From NCBI GenBank assembly GCA_038231615.1, contig JBBRLA010000482.1:1-6759 (forward strand): a stretch of 6,759 nucleotides of DNA, read 5' to 3'. The DNA is from JBBRLA01 sp038231615 (lineage in GTDB: Bacteria; Myxococcota_A; Polyangia; Palsa-1104; JAEUJZ01). Positions 5,986 to 6,759 of this stretch are shown piece by piece (the stretch's first letter is position 1; each line of letters opens with the position of its first letter). A program made the translations under genes and the position numbers. The notes under the pieces are model-generated. The model had not been told where the DNA came from, did not search any database, and saw only the letters and a list, made by a program, of their open reading frames with translations.

Positions 5986-6234
5986 ATGAGCACTTTCGAC
6001 TACGATCGTTCCGCGCCTCGGAAGGCGACCAACCTCAGTATCAATGCGGATCTGCTGCGCATCGCGCGCGAATTGCAGCTCAACCTGTCGCGGGAGCTGG
6101 AGCAGCGATTGGAGGAGGTCGTCGCCAAGCAGCGTCGAAATCAGTGGCTGGAGGAAAACCGGCAAGCGATCGATGCCTACAACGAGCACATCGAGCGCCA
6201 CGGCGTCTTCAGCGACGGTCTGCGGACCTTCTAA
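5986..6234 (+). CDS. ccdA: CcdA-family antitoxin
   Basis: The 82-residue product has the two parts of CcdA. The N-terminal half is a ribbon-helix-helix DNA-binding domain: the KATNLSINADLL strand and helix, then RIARELQLNLSRELEQRLEEVV. The C-terminal half is the toxin-binding tail, with W54, E57-N58, AIDAYNEHIERHG at 61-73, F75 and the RTF end. This tail closely follows the W-x-x-EN...IE-x-x-G-x-F...R pattern of F-plasmid CcdA. CcdA neutralises CcdB by wrapping this flexible tail round the toxin dimer, and the pair represses its own promoter. The ATG at 5986 is chosen because the frame's earlier ATG at 5941 lies upstream of the -35 box, and because MSTFDYDRSAPRK is a normal short lead-in. No Shine-Dalgarno precedes the ATG, in keeping with leaderless translation. 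It is on the opposite strand from the large operon and is visibly less GC-rich, which suggests acquisition by transfer. Confidence 0.92.
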   Translation: MSTFDYDRSAPRKATNLSINADLLRIARELQLNLSRELEQRLEEVVAKQRRNQWLEENRQAIDAYNEHIERHGVFSDGLRTF

Positions 6235-6238
6235 GGCA

Positions 6239-6553
6239 ATGGCCCAGTTTGACGTCCACAAGAACCTGGCACCGTCGAAAAACAGGGTACCCTTCCTGCT
6301 CGATGTCCAGGCAGATCTACTCAAAGCCCTGGCCACCCGCGTCGTCATCCCACTGGTGAAGCCGGCGGAGGTCGGCAATCTGGTCGTCCGCCACCTGCAT
6401 TTCGAGGTGGAGGTGGAAGGCCAGCGGCTCATCGCCCTCGGTTCGGAACTGGCCGCCATCCCGGCCAAGGCGCTGGGGATGTGCGTCACCAACCTCGCGT
6501 CCAAGCGGACGGAGATCGTGCGCGCGCTCGACGTCATCATCGGCGGCGTGTGA
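6239..6553 (+). CDS. ccdB: CcdB-family toxin (DNA gyrase poison family)
   Basis: The 104-residue product aligns along its length with CcdB (101 residues in F plasmid). It shows MAQFDVHKN at the start, the FLLDVQADLL strand and turn (19-28), RVVIPL (34-39), then ELAAIPAKALG (70-80) and a final helix leading to DVIIGGV. F-plasmid CcdB poisons gyrase bound to cleaved DNA, and its last three residues Trp-Gly-Ile are needed for that. Here the corresponding residues are Gly102-Gly103-Val104, so the key tryptophan is missing. Either this branch kills by a modified contact or activity is weak or lost. The frame is intact and of full length. The ATG at 6239 starts 4 bases after the ccdA stop. The only ribosome-binding signal is AAGG, overlapping that stop and only two bases from the ATG, so translational coupling to ccdA is likely. 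Confidence 0.9.
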   Translation: MAQFDVHKNLAPSKNRVPFLLDVQADLLKALATRVVIPLVKPAEVGNLVVRHLHFEVEVEGQRLIALGSELAAIPAKALGMCVTNLASKRTEIVRALDVIIGGV

Positions 6554-6701
6554 ACTCCGGATCCGACGGCGATCTCTCCGGGGGAACGGGGGAACGGGGA
6601 CAGGTTTCGGTATTTCGGTTGGGTGCAGGTCTTTTACGTCGACTGCCAGTCCGTCGTCGCACATGTGGCTGTCCGCGCACGTCGCGCGCCTGATTTGTCA
6701 T
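6537..6701 (-). CDS. Possible small or truncated open reading frame
   Basis: A 54-residue frame starts at the minus-strand ATG 6699-6701, preceded by GGAGGAG at 6705-6711 with good spacing. That ribosome binding site is stronger than most in the window. The predicted product (MTNQARDVRGQPH..., rich in Arg and Pro) matches no family I recognise. Its second half simply translates the G-rich tandem repeat at 6579-6601, and its end overlaps the 3' end of ccdB. It may be the intact start of a gene whose body was lost when the repeat-bearing DNA or ccdAB arrived, or it may not be a gene. Confidence 0.22.
   Translation of the reverse strand: MTNQARDVRGQPHVRRRTGSRRKRPAPNRNTETCPRSPVPPERSPSDPEFTRRR
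6579..6601 (+). repeat. G-rich short tandem repeat after ccdB
   Basis: CGGGGGAA occurs twice in a row (6579-6586 and 6587-6594), followed by a third, altered copy beginning CGGGGACAGG. The run ggggacaggttt resembles short repeated sequences that I associate with non-coding edges of REP-type or IS200-like elements in proteobacterial genomes. That link is from memory and unverified. No transposase is visible beside it. Confidence 0.5.
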
Positions 6702-6759
6702 ATGCTCCTCCGACGAGGGGCCCTTCATGCTGCCTACATCTTGCTCAGGGCGGTTCATA

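Noticed and set aside
5845..6540. 231-codon minus-strand frame over ccdAB
   Set aside because: It spans both ccdA and ccdB in antisense, and those two genes have full-length family matches.
6551..6580. Possible terminator after ccdB formed by tccgga and tctccgg
   Set aside because: The stem is only about 5 bases, the loop is long and no T run follows.

Overview
This window looks like chromosomal DNA from a GC-rich Gram-negative bacterium. One protein carries a Sec signal peptide typical of a periplasmic protein. The gene families (Uup, a second proteobacterial-type ABC-F ATPase, YceI, YqeY, CcdAB) fit a proteobacterium in the broad sense, such as a delta- or gamma-type lineage. The sequence alone does not support a narrower placement.

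About 85% of the window (46-5747) is one block of five genes on the minus strand. In transcription order they are uup (ABC-F ATPase with a C-terminal coiled coil), a second ABC-F ATPase, an HD-domain phosphohydrolase resembling the back half of a CCA-adding enzyme, a secreted YceI-family protein, and a YqeY-family protein (GatB tail-like). The first two genes overlap by four bases (ATGA). The second and third are 9 bases apart, with the ribosome binding site touching the preceding stop codon. The third to fifth genes have gaps of about 55 and 75 bases. This is almost certainly an operon for at least the first three genes. Apart from YceI, every product belongs to a family tied to ribosomes or tRNA, so a loose translation or tRNA-maintenance theme is a fair inference, though not proven.

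A divergent intergenic region of about 240 bases (5748-5985) separates this block from a plus-strand ccdAB-type toxin-antitoxin pair (5986-6553). The pair has a near-consensus sigma-70 promoter (TTGACT, 18 bases, TATAAT). Its -10 box lies only 6 bases before the ccdA ATG, so the ccdA transcript is predicted to be leaderless or almost so. Short inverted and direct repeats surround this promoter and are candidates for the CcdAB operator. The predicted toxin lacks the C-terminal tryptophan that F-plasmid CcdB needs to poison gyrase.

Downstream of ccdB (6554-6759) there is a short G-rich tandem repeat and, on the minus strand, a weak small reading frame with a strong ribosome binding site. No rRNA, tRNA, CRISPR array, complete insertion sequence or prophage gene is visible. 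I see no wholly new system. The most unusual points are the leaderless toxin-antitoxin promoter, the altered CcdB tail, the degenerate first ABC signature of Uup, and the free-standing CCA-enzyme HD/tail protein co-transcribed with two ABC-F ATPases.
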